A stretch of DNA of 64,000 nt from Synechococcus sp. CB0101 (GTDB lineage: Bacteria; Cyanobacteriota; Cyanobacteriia; PCC-6307; Cyanobiaceae): contig NZ_CP039373.1 in the NCBI RefSeq assembly GCF_000179235.2, forward strand, positions 2,204,554 through 2,268,553. Reading direction: 5' to 3'. The position numbers and the translations under genes were made by a program. Of this stretch, positions 15,999 through 24,337 are shown piece by piece. Under the pieces are notes generated by a model. That model saw only the letters and a program-made list of their open reading frames with translations, was not told where the DNA came from and searched no databases. Numbering within the stretch: the first letter of the stretch is position 1; the number at the start of each line of letters is the position of its first letter.

Positions 15999-16216
15999 TG
16001 GGTGAGCAGAGCACCCTTTGGCTCTCAACACCTGAGCTGAGCTCCCAGCTCGGCGTCAGCCGCTCTTCCCTGCGCCGTTGGGTGCACAGTGGCCTCCTAC
16101 GAGAAGGGCAGCACTGGGTTCGGATGAACCCCTGCTGCCCGCGCTCCGATCAGTTGTGGCAGCCCGAGCGCTGCGCCGAACAGATCAACCGGCAGCGGCC
16201 TCACTGCCGCCGCTGA
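15998..16216 (+). CDS. Second excisionase-like HTH protein, module a
   Basis: 72 residues: LWLSTPELSSQLGVSRSSLR, RWVHSGLLREGQHWVRMNP. It is the same fold pattern as the preceding protein, so the two are tandem paralogues. It corresponds in position to 18904-19113 but is clearly diverged. Its 3' end overlaps the integrase remnant on the other strand. Confidence 0.62.
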   Translation: MGEQSTLWLSTPELSSQLGVSRSSLRRWVHSGLLREGQHWVRMNPCCPRSDQLWQPERCAEQINRQRPHCRR

Positions 16217-16552
16217 GCAGGCGGCGCACCACAGACGCCTTGGTCTGCTCACCACTGATCTCACTCAGATACGTCCGGCGGTGCACCTCTGGGCTGTGGC
16301 CCATCACGGCCGCCACGTCCGCGTAGTTCCAGGTTGTGGTCTCCCGAGCGCGGATCGCATAGGCGTGGCGCAGGTCGTACGGCACGCAGCGCTCCTTGCG
16401 CTTCTGCGCCTTCTTCTTGCCCTGAGCAGGCGCCGTTTCCACCCAGGCGTAGAGCTTGGTTTTCACCTCAAACTCCGCTTTGGCATCGGAGCTGCGCAGC
16501 TTGTGGCAGCAGAGCGCCCCAAGGCGTTCGTTGTTGTCGCAGCGCTTGAGCC
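16185..16552 (-). pseudogene. C-terminal fragment of tyrosine integrase
   Basis: The ~120 residues match the C-terminus of the integrase at 19169-20542: KRCDNNERLGALCCHKLRSS, VPYDLRHAYAIRARETTTWN and VMGHSPEVHRRTYLSEI. It keeps the catalytic H-R, H and Y, but the N-terminal two thirds, including the first catalytic Arg, is gone. Homology stops near 16552, close to a perfect palindrome and an IS256 remnant. Confidence 0.85.
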
Positions 16553-16578
16553 CGCGTCCCCGGGATTGGTTTAATTCC

Positions 16579-16619
16579 CTGCGCATTCAACCCCGGCATA
16601 GCCGGGGTTGAATGCGCAG
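16579..16619. repeat. Perfect 41-nt palindrome
   Basis: The 19-nt arms CTGCGCATTCAACCCCGGC and GCCGGGGTTGAATGCGCAG flank a 3-nt ATA loop, without mismatch. It lies between the broken integrase and the IS256 remnant. It could be fused transposon ends, a small hairpin element, or a strong terminator lacking a T run. Confidence 0.8.
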
Positions 16620-16678
16620 GTCAGGCACCCGGCTTTACGGCTGGCATTGCAAGGGGTGGGCAGGCCCGTGACTCTGGT

Positions 16679-17110
16679 TTGAGCACTACCTCAACCAGAC
16701 GAACCGTGCTCAAGATGGATTCTGGCGCTTCTGCACTCGCGCCGCTACTGGATGTCAGCACTGCCGGTGAGCTGATCCCTGAACTGGTGCGCCATGGCCT
16801 GCAGCAGCTGATTGAGCTGGAGGTCGCTGCCGTGCTCGGCGCCGAGCACGGCTACCGGCCCAGGCTACTCACCACCCAGGTGGGTGACATCGATCTCCAG
16901 ATCCCGAAACTGCGCTCAGGCAGTTTTCTGCCCTCGATCCTCGAACCGCGCCGGCGCGTGGACCAGGCTCTCTACGCCGTCGTGATGGAGACCCCGGCGA
17001 CAGATGATCATGTGCGCTCAGATCGGCTGCAGTGCAAAAGGTTTCAGGCAACCGCTTTGCGGAAGACTGCGTGCAGGGGAGCGGTGAGACCCGCTGACGA
17101 AACCAAATAG
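16679..17110 (+). pseudogene. IS256-family (mutator) transposase N-terminal remnant
   Basis: About 100 residues match the start of IS256-type transposases: ELVRHGLQQLIELEVAAVLG, AEHGYRPRLL and GDIDLQIPKLRSGSFLPSIL, ending at LYAVVME. After that the frame reads unrelated sequence, so the DDE core is missing. It marks the left edge of the AT-rich block that carries 17217-18170. Confidence 0.8.
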
Positions 17111-17216
17111 TGACAGGCCCACCATGGGTTGAATTGTACAGATTTTTGAACTGCCCCCAGCCTCTACCTTTTCAAAATGAGCCCATGATAATTTGCATAA
17201 AGGAAATTAACCCAAA

Positions 17217-18170
17217 ATGCTTAAGCTAAAAGTAAAAAACCAAGGCCGTGTTCTTTTTGACGACCGTAAAAACGGCGATTCCACAGTTAATCGCATGGAC
17301 ATCGTAAGAGTTAAAAATGCAGATAGCGACGTCATCTTCATAGAAGCAGCTTTAAGCGACAGCGAGGATCTTCGAGGCGACATCCGAGATATTGAAGACG
17401 AGGATATCGCTGATCTTCTTGCGCATCTGGATGCCAACGGCGATGGCAAGATACAAAAGCCTGAAAGACTTGGTGCATCTGCAAGTGTCGTAGGCGGCCT
17501 TCAACTTATAGACAACCACTCGAGTAGGTCTCTGGTCACTAAGAAATTTGAGGCAAGTGGTGTGCGCTTTCAATGGGACTCACCCAAAAACTTTCTTGGC
17601 ATCAGTCAATCTGGGACTCTGGATTTCTCCGACGACATTGTTTCAATCGGCACAAATGAAGATGGAGATATTCTAACTTTTGTTTGTCCAGAGGTCACAA
17701 TTAAGCGCAGCCTTCCTTTTGATTCGTCGATTTCCACTACTGGAGAGGTCGAAATAGGCCAGGTTGCTGGCAAGATTGACATGGTTACGGGTGTCGGCAC
17801 AATTTACCTTGACAATGTTAGGTGGGAGTTTTCTGGCAATTACAACCGAGGCGCACTGTTCGGAAATAAGTCTTATGGGATTTCCTCCAATAACGCAGCT
17901 TATGTACCGGTCGAGTCTAGAGATGGACGAGGTGCCCTGATTGTACTCAAAAGCATAAAGCCGGGAGCATATGCAGGTCAAAATCCCGACAAAATATTCA
18001 GCTCTTACCTGGTCACCGCTGCGCAAGGTGAGACACCAAAGCAGCCGCTAGCTCAAACGTTGGTTATTAACGCCATAAATCAATTCATATACCCTGGCTT
18101 GCTTGATCAAGGGACATCTCTTCAGTGGAATATCGACCTTAAACGGCCAGTCAGTGTCAATGGGCTATAG
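17217..18170 (+). CDS. AT-rich orphan gene with EF-hand-like loop
   Basis: 317 residues, with clearly lower GC than its neighbours and a good ribosome-binding site (AAGGAAAT) before ATG. Residues ~75-90 read LDANGDGKIQKPE, a canonical EF-hand/dockerin-type calcium loop (D-x-N-x-D-G-x-I). The rest appears beta-rich (GVGTIYLDNVRWEFSGNYN). There is no signal peptide or transmembrane segment. I do not recognise the family. It sits between the two copies of the excisionase module, so it may have arrived with the IS256 event. A secreted calcium-binding protein exported by a type I system is possible but not shown. Confidence 0.55.
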   Translation: MLKLKVKNQGRVLFDDRKNGDSTVNRMDIVRVKNADSDVIFIEAALSDSEDLRGDIRDIEDEDIADLLAHLDANGDGKIQKPERLGASASVVGGLQLIDNHSSRSLVTKKFEASGVRFQWDSPKNFLGISQSGTLDFSDDIVSIGTNEDGDILTFVCPEVTIKRSLPFDSSISTTGEVEIGQVAGKIDMVTGVGTIYLDNVRWEFSGNYNRGALFGNKSYGISSNNAAYVPVESRDGRGALIVLKSIKPGAYAGQNPDKIFSSYLVTAAQGETPKQPLAQTLVINAINQFIYPGLLDQGTSLQWNIDLKRPVSVNGL

Positions 18171-18324
18171 AGTTATTTGGATGTTTGCCCTCTGATTTTC
18201 ATAACATCTAGGGTCTACGCGCTGTTCCCTACGTCTCCTCCCCAAGCCATAGCTGAATGGCCTCGCAGATGTTCATCATTGCCAAATCGTGTGCACTGCA
18301 ATGGGAAGCCCAACCCTGCTGCCA

Positions 18325-18639
18325 ATGCTCAGCTGGACGCGCTCCTGTCTGACGCCCCCAGCTCTCCAGCAAGACCAAGCCAACGAGCTCACGCTTCCGC
18401 CGTTCCAGCAAGACCACGCCTTTGCCGTCTTTGAGCAGGGCGACTGGTTGGCGGAACTGGATCTCCTGCAACTGGGATCGGCCCTGCAGCGCAGCGCCAT
18501 CGCCCGAGGCGGCTATGACGGCCGCTCCTTCGATGTCATGGTCGCCATCGCCGATGTTCTGGAAGCCGATCACGGCTGGAGCTTTGAGCAGTCCGATTCC
18601 TGGCTCGAGCGGATGGGGCTCTGGGAGGAGGAGGTCTGA
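18325..18639 (+). CDS. Unknown protein preceding excisionase genes, module b
   Basis: Duplicate of 15419-15733, with the same length, identical from QDHAFAVFEQGDW onward and a different residue set around position 15-30. An upstream in-frame ATG at 18289 exists, but the aligned region begins at 18316. Confidence 0.5.
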   Translation: MLSWTRSCLTPPALQQDQANELTLPPFQQDHAFAVFEQGDWLAELDLLQLGSALQRSAIARGGYDGRSFDVMVAIADVLEADHGWSFEQSDSWLERMGLWEEEV

Positions 18640-18706
18640 GGGTTCAGAACCAGCCAGTAGCCTCCCGTGCCCCGCTCTGGTCGCAGCGTCGTCTGCCTGG
18701 CTGCCG

Positions 18707-18904
18707 ATGAGTGAACACCTCTGGCTGACCACTGCCGAGCTCTGCTCCCATCTGGCTATCAGCCGCTCCACCCTCTTTGCCATCCGCCGCTCGGGGCTGC
18801 TCAAGGACGGGCGGCATCTGGTGTCCAAGAACCCAACCAGTTCCCGCTCGCACCTGCTCTGGCACCGCCAGCGGTGTGAATTGGCGCTCGGGAGGATCAG
18901 CTGA
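18707..18904 (+). CDS. Excisionase-like small HTH protein, module b
   Basis: Identical in sequence to 15801-15998. It is again preceded by TAGCCTCCCG (18658-18667) and overlaps the next gene by the ATG/TGA junction. This copy is linked to an intact integrase and is therefore the more likely functional one. Confidence 0.65.
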   Translation: MSEHLWLTTAELCSHLAISRSTLFAIRRSGLLKDGRHLVSKNPTSSRSHLLWHRQRCELALGRIS

Positions 18905-19113
18905 TGGCTGCCATGGGCAGCTCCAACAGCGCCTGGCTCACCACCAGCCAGCTCTGCACTGCCCTCACCATCAGCCGCTCCAAACTCTGCCGCTGGCAGC
19001 AGCGCAAGGTGTTCCGTCAGGGCGTCCACTGGGTGCGCAAGAACCCTGCCGCTCCCTGCTCCGATCAGCTCTGGTCGCTGGCAGCCTGCCGCTCTGTCCT
19101 CCACAAGCCATAA
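18904..19113 (+). CDS. Second excisionase-like HTH protein, module b
   Basis: 69 residues: AWLTTSQLCTALTISRSKLC, RWQQRKVFRQGVHWVRKNP. Same winged-helix pattern as the gene before it. It converges on the integrase, with a terminator between them. Confidence 0.62.
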   Translation: MAAMGSSNSAWLTTSQLCTALTISRSKLCRWQQRKVFRQGVHWVRKNPAAPCSDQLWSLAACRSVLHKP

Positions 19114-19121
19114 CCACAAGA

Positions 19122-19145
19122 AGGGGGGCCATCGGCCCCCTTTTT
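19122..19145. terminator. Bidirectional-type terminator between xis-like gene and integrase
   Basis: Stem GGGGGGCC / GGCCCCC with loop ATC, then TTTTT on the plus strand; A residues on the left side allow weak function for the minus strand. Confidence 0.75.
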
Positions 19146-19168
19146 GATTGGTCTGTGCAGAGCCTGAA

Positions 19169-20542
19169 TCAAGCCGCTTCGCTCTGATCGCCGAGCATCC
19201 GCCGCGCTACCGACGCCTTCGTCTGCTCGCCTGTGATCTCACTCAGATACGTGCGGCGGTGCACTTCCGGGCTATGGCCCATCACCGCGGCCACATCCGC
19301 GTAGTTCCAGGTTGTGGTCTCCCTGGCGCGAATGGCGTAGGCGTGGCGCAGGTCGTAGGGCACACAGCGCTCCTTACGTTTCTGCGCTTTCTTCTTGCCC
19401 TGGGCCGGTGCTGTTTCCACCCAGGCGTAGAGCTTGGTTTTCAGCTCAAACTCGGCCTTGGCATCGGAGCTACGCAGCTTGTGGCAGCACACCGCACCCA
19501 GCCGTTCGTTGTTATCGCAGCGCTTCACCAGATCACATTCGGGATCAAACGGCTGGCCGTCTTCATTGACGAATTTGGGCACGTAGCGGCGGCGCAGTTC
19601 CTCGAGCCGCTGCTCTCCGTTCTCCCCACCCAATTGATAGCGATCCACCCATTCGGCGGGTAATGGCAATGCCACCCGAAAGCCCGTTTTGGTCACCTTG
19701 ATGTGGCGGGCGGCCACACCGATGCTCACCATCCCCTGCTCATCGGGGAGCTCCGCGATGTGCCACACCTCGTGGGGCCTGAGCCCATAAGTGGCCACCA
19801 TTGCGAACACCCAGCCCCACAGCGGGTCTTCTTCCACCACCTGATCAAGCCACTCCCGGATCGCTGCGGTGCTCGGGATGCGGCGTCTGGATTCACCGGC
19901 AGCCACCAGCGCTCCCTTCTTGCGGTTCACCATTCCCTTGAGCTCCTCACTCAGGCTTTCCGGTGCAATCGCCCCGTAGCCGGCCCGCCGGAGCAACGAC
20001 ACCACCTCCCGCTTCTGGCGGAAGCCCTGGCGGTGCGTGGCCATTGGCATCAGCGGCGCCGTTGGATCGTCCAGCCGTGCCTTGAGGCTCTCGCTGCTGT
20101 GCAGCGCAAACCGGCGCACGTCCTCTTCCGTGGCCGCACGGTCCGCCGGGAGCAGGCAGAAGTAGCCCTTTCCCTTGAAGGGCCCCACGAGGTTCATGTT
20201 CACCCCCTGGCCCCGTTGGAACGCCACTACCGCGGCGCAGATCTCAGGCCAGCAGGGGGCCGCGAGATGGGCAGCGCTTCCAGCACTGGGCTCGGCTAGA
20301 GCCGTCCATAGCTGGGGCCGATCGCTCCGGCCTTGCTCCACCAGCGAATCGCAGAGTCGCTGCACATCCGCGTCGCTCTGGGCGGAGTAGCCCCGCATGG
20401 CCCGCTCACGCGTGCCCCCACCAGGAAGGATTTCATAGACGCTCAGCCACTGGCTATGGCGGCGCACACGGATGCGCAGGGGCAGGTCATGGAGTCGCAG
20501 GATCCCGTTGGCGCGCTCCAGGGGAGAAACGAGGCAAGGCAT
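19169..20542 (-). CDS. int: Tyrosine recombinase/integrase
   Basis: About 457 residues from MPCLVSPLERANG; an upstream ATG at 20662 is possible. The catalytic domain shows the Arg in ATYGLRPHEVWHIAEL, H-x-x-R in VPYDLRHAYAIRARE, and H plus the nucleophile in VMGHSPEVHRRTYLSEI. The N-terminal part contains a core-binding-like region. It is transcribed away from the tRNA-Lys-derived att sequence 240 bp upstream and has two excisionase-like genes downstream. This is the layout of a site-specific integrating element that targets a tRNA gene. Confidence 0.9.
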   Translation of the reverse strand: MPCLVSPLERANGILRLHDLPLRIRVRRHSQWLSVYEILPGGGTRERAMRGYSAQSDADVQRLCDSLVEQGRSDRPQLWTALAEPSAGSAAHLAAPCWPEICAAVVAFQRGQGVNMNLVGPFKGKGYFCLLPADRAATEEDVRRFALHSSESLKARLDDPTAPLMPMATHRQGFRQKREVVSLLRRAGYGAIAPESLSEELKGMVNRKKGALVAAGESRRRIPSTAAIREWLDQVVEEDPLWGWVFAMVATYGLRPHEVWHIAELPDEQGMVSIGVAARHIKVTKTGFRVALPLPAEWVDRYQLGGENGEQRLEELRRRYVPKFVNEDGQPFDPECDLVKRCDNNERLGAVCCHKLRSSDAKAEFELKTKLYAWVETAPAQGKKKAQKRKERCVPYDLRHAYAIRARETTTWNYADVAAVMGHSPEVHRRTYLSEITGEQTKASVARRMLGDQSEAA

Positions 20543-20781
20543 AACGGTGGAACCACTGAGGTGAGGGTTCCCCGCTTCTGTGAACAAGGGCCATGAGACG
20601 ACCCTTGAGACGCCGAGCGTCCTTGGCAGTTTCTTGGCAGTTATGCCAAGGAAATGACACAACTACGGTTTTCGGCGTCCTTGTACGGTCTCATTTCGAC
20701 CGACTCGGAAGCATTTTGCAAACCCTGAAATCCCTTGCGCTGCATGGTTAAACCCCTGCAGTCCAAACGATCTCAAAAAAT

Positions 20782-20826
20782 GGGTCGTCTGAGATTCGAA
20801 CTCAGGACCAATCGGTTAAAAGCCAA
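20782..20826 (-). other. attP-like 3' half of tRNA-Lys(UUU)
   Basis: On the minus strand this reads as the anticodon stem-loop (GTTGG-CTTTTAA-CCGAT), variable loop, T arm (CTGAG-TTCGAAT-CTCAG) and acceptor strand ACGACCC plus A of a tRNA-Lys. The 5' half (acceptor GGGTCGT and D arm) is absent beyond 20826. The integrase lies on the 3' side. This is what an attP carrying the tRNA 3' end looks like. Imperfect repeats (TCCCTTGCG-TGCA at ~20732 and ~20842) on both sides could be integrase arm sites. Confidence 0.75.
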
Positions 20827-20989
20827 CTGGAGATTCCCGAGATCCCTTGCGGTGCAAAGGCTCAGAAAACGACCCCCAAACACTCCCCCAAACAAATCGG
20901 CTGCGACTGGTGAGAACATCTTGCCAGAAAAACGCCCTGACCGGCTCACGACCGACATATCGAAGAAGCTGCAAGTCCGTCCAGACGAT

Positions 20990-21340
20990 TTATGGCTGCC
21001 CAGGACCGCGACCATTCACGGAGCTACCAAGGGCCAAGCCCGCCAGGATGCTGAGTCCCTGATTCACCGCGTCATCGATGCGCCCCTGGGGACGAGCACA
21101 AAACAGGGCTACGGGATGCTCTGACGTTGATGCATTAGTAGGCGGATTAGCAGCATAAGGATCAAGAAGTCCGGACCGCCCGTCGGGAGCCGCAGCCCGC
21201 CGTTCCAGGGCCGGCAACCCATTCATCCGCACATACAGCCAGCTGAGGGCGGTGCAGTTGAGCAGATCAAACGCCAACGTGGCGCCCTGGAACCCCAGGA
21301 TCCCGGTGGAGATCCAGACCACCAGCCGGCGGGAATCCAT
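20990..21340 (-). CDS. Small membrane protein, unknown
   Basis: About 116 residues from MDSRRLVVWISTGILGFQGA. Two hydrophobic segments (residues ~5-28 and near AVNQGLSILAGLALGSSV) flank a soluble loop (ALERRAAAPDGRSGLLDPYA). It lies next to the lysozyme-like gene, divergently oriented, so a holin-like role is possible. No family is recognised. Confidence 0.45.
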   Translation of the reverse strand: MDSRRLVVWISTGILGFQGATLAFDLLNCTALSWLYVRMNGLPALERRAAAPDGRSGLLDPYAANPPTNASTSEHPVALFCARPQGRIDDAVNQGLSILAGLALGSSVNGRGPGQP

Positions 21341-21411
21341 GGAGCGCGTTCGAACTGCTTGAAAGGGTTCCGAGGCCGCCGGAACCCTCAAGGGTTCTCT
21401 GCCTCACCTCA

Positions 21412-22644
21412 ATGCCACTCACCCCTGAGGGCTGGACCTTGCTCAAAACCTGGGAGGGTTGCCGCCTGAGCGCCTATCCCGACCCCGCCAGCGGCGGTGC
21501 TCCCTGGACCATCGGCTTCGGCCACACCGGCGCGGAGGTCGTGCCGGGGCTGACGATCACTCAAGAGCAGGCCGAGGCCTGGCTGAACAAAGACGTTGCT
21601 GAGGCGGCCGGCGCAGTGGATCGGCTCCTCTCCGGCGTCACCCTCACGGCTCATCAACGCGAGTCCCTGATCAGCTTCTGCTTCAACGTCGGCGCGGGAG
21701 CCCTCGAGCGCTCCACCTTGCGCAAGCGCCTGCTCGCCGGTGAATCCCCGGCTGTGGTGATCGCCCAGGAGCTCCCCCGCTGGAACAAGGGCCCCAAGGG
21801 CCCGCTGGAAGGACTTAAGCGCCGCAGGGCTGCTGAGGTTTCGCATGCACGGATGCCAGAGGCCACTTCTCCACAGCAGCAAACAAAGACCGCAGCTCCG
21901 GTTCCCAGCCACAAGCCGATTCACCTCCTGGACGCGGTGCATCACCACAAGGGATTGGCGCATCAACAGGAGGCCTGGTTCCAGCTGGAGCGCTCGCTCA
22001 CTGCGGAGCAACGGGATGCGTTCTCGGAGGTGTTTCGCACTCCAGGGGCGCGATCGATTGAGCCCCCCAAGCCGGAGGCGCCAGGCCTCATCGAACTGCC
22101 GGTGCCCTACCTGAGCCAGAACGACAGCGCCACCAGCCATGGGCCGCGCATGTGCTTCTCCTCCACCTGCGCCATGGCTGCAGCCTTCCTGAAACGCGGC
22201 GCCCTCACAGGCAACGGCCAACTGGACGATCAATACCTGGCCTTGGTGCAACGCCATGGCGACACCACTGATGCCAATGCCCAAGTCGCTGCACTCCACA
22301 GCCTGGGCCTGCAGGCACGCTTCCGCACCGACGGCTCCATCGAAGACCTGATCGAGCAACTCAAACGGGGACTCCCTTGCCCAGTGGGTTGGCTCCACAA
22401 AGGGCCCGTCTCTGCCCCAACTGGCGGGGGCCACTGGAGCCTGGTAATCGGCTGGGATCCGGCTATGCGCCAGTTCCTGATGCATGACCCCAACGGGGAA
22501 GCCGATCTGGTGAACGGCGGCTACGTGAACACCGCCATTGGCAGCGGAGCGGCTCAGCGCTACTCCGAGCGCAACTGGGGGCGCCGCTGGATGGTGGAGG
22601 GCGCCGGCAGCGGCTGGTGGATCGAGATCAGCGCGGGGACCTGA
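21412..22644 (+). CDS. Lysozyme (GH24-type) fused to C39-like peptidase
   Basis: 410 residues with two domains. Residues 1-145 form a phage-type lysozyme: LLKTWEGCRLSAYPDPASGG (catalytic Glu), WTIGFGHTG (Asp/Thr region), LISFCFNVGAGALERSTLRK and LPRWNKGPKGPLEGLKRRRA. A linker follows, then from ~225 a peptidase C39-like domain: VPYLSQNDSATSHGPRMCFS (Q and catalytic Cys), GGGHWSLVIGWDP (His) and MHDPNGEADL (Asp/Asn). There is no signal peptide. The combination suggests a wall hydrolase with a second, peptide-cutting activity, perhaps an endolysin or toxin-like effector. Confidence 0.85.
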   Translation: MPLTPEGWTLLKTWEGCRLSAYPDPASGGAPWTIGFGHTGAEVVPGLTITQEQAEAWLNKDVAEAAGAVDRLLSGVTLTAHQRESLISFCFNVGAGALERSTLRKRLLAGESPAVVIAQELPRWNKGPKGPLEGLKRRRAAEVSHARMPEATSPQQQTKTAAPVPSHKPIHLLDAVHHHKGLAHQQEAWFQLERSLTAEQRDAFSEVFRTPGARSIEPPKPEAPGLIELPVPYLSQNDSATSHGPRMCFSSTCAMAAAFLKRGALTGNGQLDDQYLALVQRHGDTTDANAQVAALHSLGLQARFRTDGSIEDLIEQLKRGLPCPVGWLHKGPVSAPTGGGHWSLVIGWDPAMRQFLMHDPNGEADLVNGGYVNTAIGSGAAQRYSERNWGRRWMVEGAGSGWWIEISAGT

Positions 22645-22689
22645 CGTGCCAAAGCGGGGAACACTTCCAGCAGTTGCGCCCGATCACCC

Positions 22690-22857
22690 ATGACCTTCAC
22701 TCCCGCCATGGCGACCATCCCCCTGCACAGCGATCACCATGTGCGGGTTGGATTGGAAGCCCAGCTGCGCCAGTGCTGGGCGATGTACAACGCTCTGCCC
22801 ACAGAGGCCAACCGCTATCAACTGGTGCGGTTGGAGCGCCTGCTGCAGGGCATTTGA
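22690..22857 (+). CDS. Small hypothetical protein (55 aa)
   Basis: Starts MTFTPAMATIPLHSDHHVRV and continues GLEAQLRQCWAMYNALPTEA, then YQLVRLERLLQGI. A decayed copy of the same sequence lies at 23629-23796, so it is a repeated element-borne gene. Function unknown. Confidence 0.5.
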   Translation: MTFTPAMATIPLHSDHHVRVGLEAQLRQCWAMYNALPTEANRYQLVRLERLLQGI

Positions 22858-22920
22858 TGGCATCAACCCCACAGGGGGTGTTACAACCTGGCCAGAGCAG
22901 AGGACGACAACTGCTTGTCC

Positions 22921-22948
22921 AAGGAGGTCTGAGGAGGCCTCCTTTTTT
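22921..22948 (+). terminator. Rho-independent terminator
   Basis: Stem AGGAGG / CCTCCT followed by TTTTTT. A related AGGAGGCCTCCT palindrome without a T run occurs at about 23875. Confidence 0.65.
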
Positions 22949-22949
22949 A

Positions 22950-23960
22950 ATGGCAACACAAGGCGGATCGAACCCGAGTGGTGATGGCGATTAGCGGCAC
23001 GCCAACACAGACACTCAGCTGACAGCCGGTCGGCGTTTCACAGCAAGGCCGTTCGAAGCTTGCTTGAGAGCTGCGACAGACGTCGCGGAGGGCATCACAG
23101 CGTTAATGGATGATCTGTTCCAAAACAACACCATCTCGATCCACCAGTCGATAGACGCGACCAGTCAGCCGAGCTTTCGCCTTGGCCGTCATGTAAGCCT
23201 TGAAGTGGTTAGTCCTCAAAACTTCATCACGCCAGACGAGTTCACCACTTGCGCGGCTTTGAATCACGATCACCAGGGTGCAGCATCTCGCCAGTTGCGT
23301 TCACACTGTCCTGGATTCCGACCCGAATGCAACGAAATCTACGGATGAGCTTCGGGTTCAAGAGATTCCGAAGGAATTCAGAAGAAAGCGACTCTGTGTG
23401 GTTGTCGCCACATTGCCAGTCCCATCAGCCAAGCGGACAAGCAACTACCGTCAAAACAAGGGCCATGCATCCCCGACCGAGTCACCCATCACCCGCGAGA
23501 GCAGTGAAATGGTCAGCAGGGCCAGTGGATGGCGAAGGGCGCTGACAGCAACTAGTGGCTTCAGATCAAACCAGGGAACTGAGGCCCCAGATCGGGGACA
23601 CATTCTGCTGCTGCTCCAAATCACCCATCACCTTCAGTCCCGCAAGGACGAGCATGGCTTTGCACAGTGATCAGCACATGCAGTTGGACCCAGGGGCCCA
23701 GTTGCACGTTGGCCGAGGGATGTTCCACCCGCTACCGACTGAGGCCCACCGCGATCAAGCGCTTCAGATGAATGCTTGCTGCAGAGCATCGAATGAACCA
23801 GCTCCGCCTTAGGTCTACGACCAGGTCTCTGCGGACACTGAAATGCGCATTCACAAAAAAAGGGGGGGGGGCTAAGGAGGCCTCCTGTTGTACTGGCTAT
23901 CAACCGAGGCAGAACCGGGCGAAAGGCTGGTGATTTCGTTAATCTTTGCTGGATTGATCA
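22950..23960. other. Decayed region, no intact gene seen
   Basis: Open frames here are short and lack family patterns. The only recognisable item is the pseudogene at 23629-23796. A run of nine or ten G occurs near 23861-23870. Confidence 0.5.
23629..23796 (+). pseudogene. Decayed copy of the 55-aa gene
   Basis: Aligned with 22690-22857: CACCCATCACCTTCAGTCCC against the intact start, TGCACAGTGATCAGCACATG, and a shared 3' part around GACTGAGGCCCACCGC. The start codon is lost (ATC) and stops interrupt the frame. Confidence 0.6.
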
Positions 23961-23971
23961 ATTGACATCCA

Positions 23972-24337
23972 ATGCTCACCGGTTCTGACCTGCTCGCCAA
24001 GGTGAAGGAGCTGGGCGACGTCTCCAAATCGGATCTGGTGCGCAGCTGCGGCTACGTCAGCACCAAGAAAGATGGGGGCGAGCGCCTCAACTTCACCGCC
24101 TTCTATGAAGCCCTGCTGGAAGCCAAAGGCCTGAGCCTGGGCAACGATGGCGTGGGCCGGGGCAAGGGTGGCCGCAAGCTCAGCTACACCGCCACCGTGC
24201 AGGGCAATGGCAACTTGCTGATCGGCAAGGCCTACACCGCCATGCTCGACCTCAAGCCCGGCGATGAGTTTGAGATCAAGCTCGGCCGCAAGCAGGTGCG
24301 CCTGGTCCCCGTGGGTGGTGTGGACGAGGAGGAGTGA
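23972..24337 (+). CDS. cyAbrB-type transcriptional regulator
   Basis: 121 residues. The N-terminal part LTGSDLLAKVKELGDVSKSD, YEALLEAKGL, and the C-terminal AbrB-like half LSYTATVQGNGNLLIGKAYT with LKPGDEFEIKLGRKQVRLV are those of cyanobacterial AbrB (cyAbrB/CalA) proteins, which regulate carbon/nitrogen metabolism genes and interact with other DNA-binding proteins. It has normal length. As an accessory copy it may control element genes or interfere with the host's cyAbrB. Confidence 0.88.
   Translation: MLTGSDLLAKVKELGDVSKSDLVRSCGYVSTKKDGGERLNFTAFYEALLEAKGLSLGNDGVGRGKGGRKLSYTATVQGNGNLLIGKAYTAMLDLKPGDEFEIKLGRKQVRLVPVGGVDEEE

Noticed and set aside
20782-20826. Complete tRNA-Lys gene
   Set aside because: Only the 3' half is present; the D arm and 5' acceptor strand are missing.
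21409-22485. 358-codon minus-strand frame over the lysozyme-C39 gene
   Set aside because: Antisense to a two-domain enzyme with catalytic motifs; no support.
23064-23670. Several overlapping short plus-strand frames
   Set aside because: No consistent frame, no family pattern; next to a decayed gene copy, so treated as decaying DNA.
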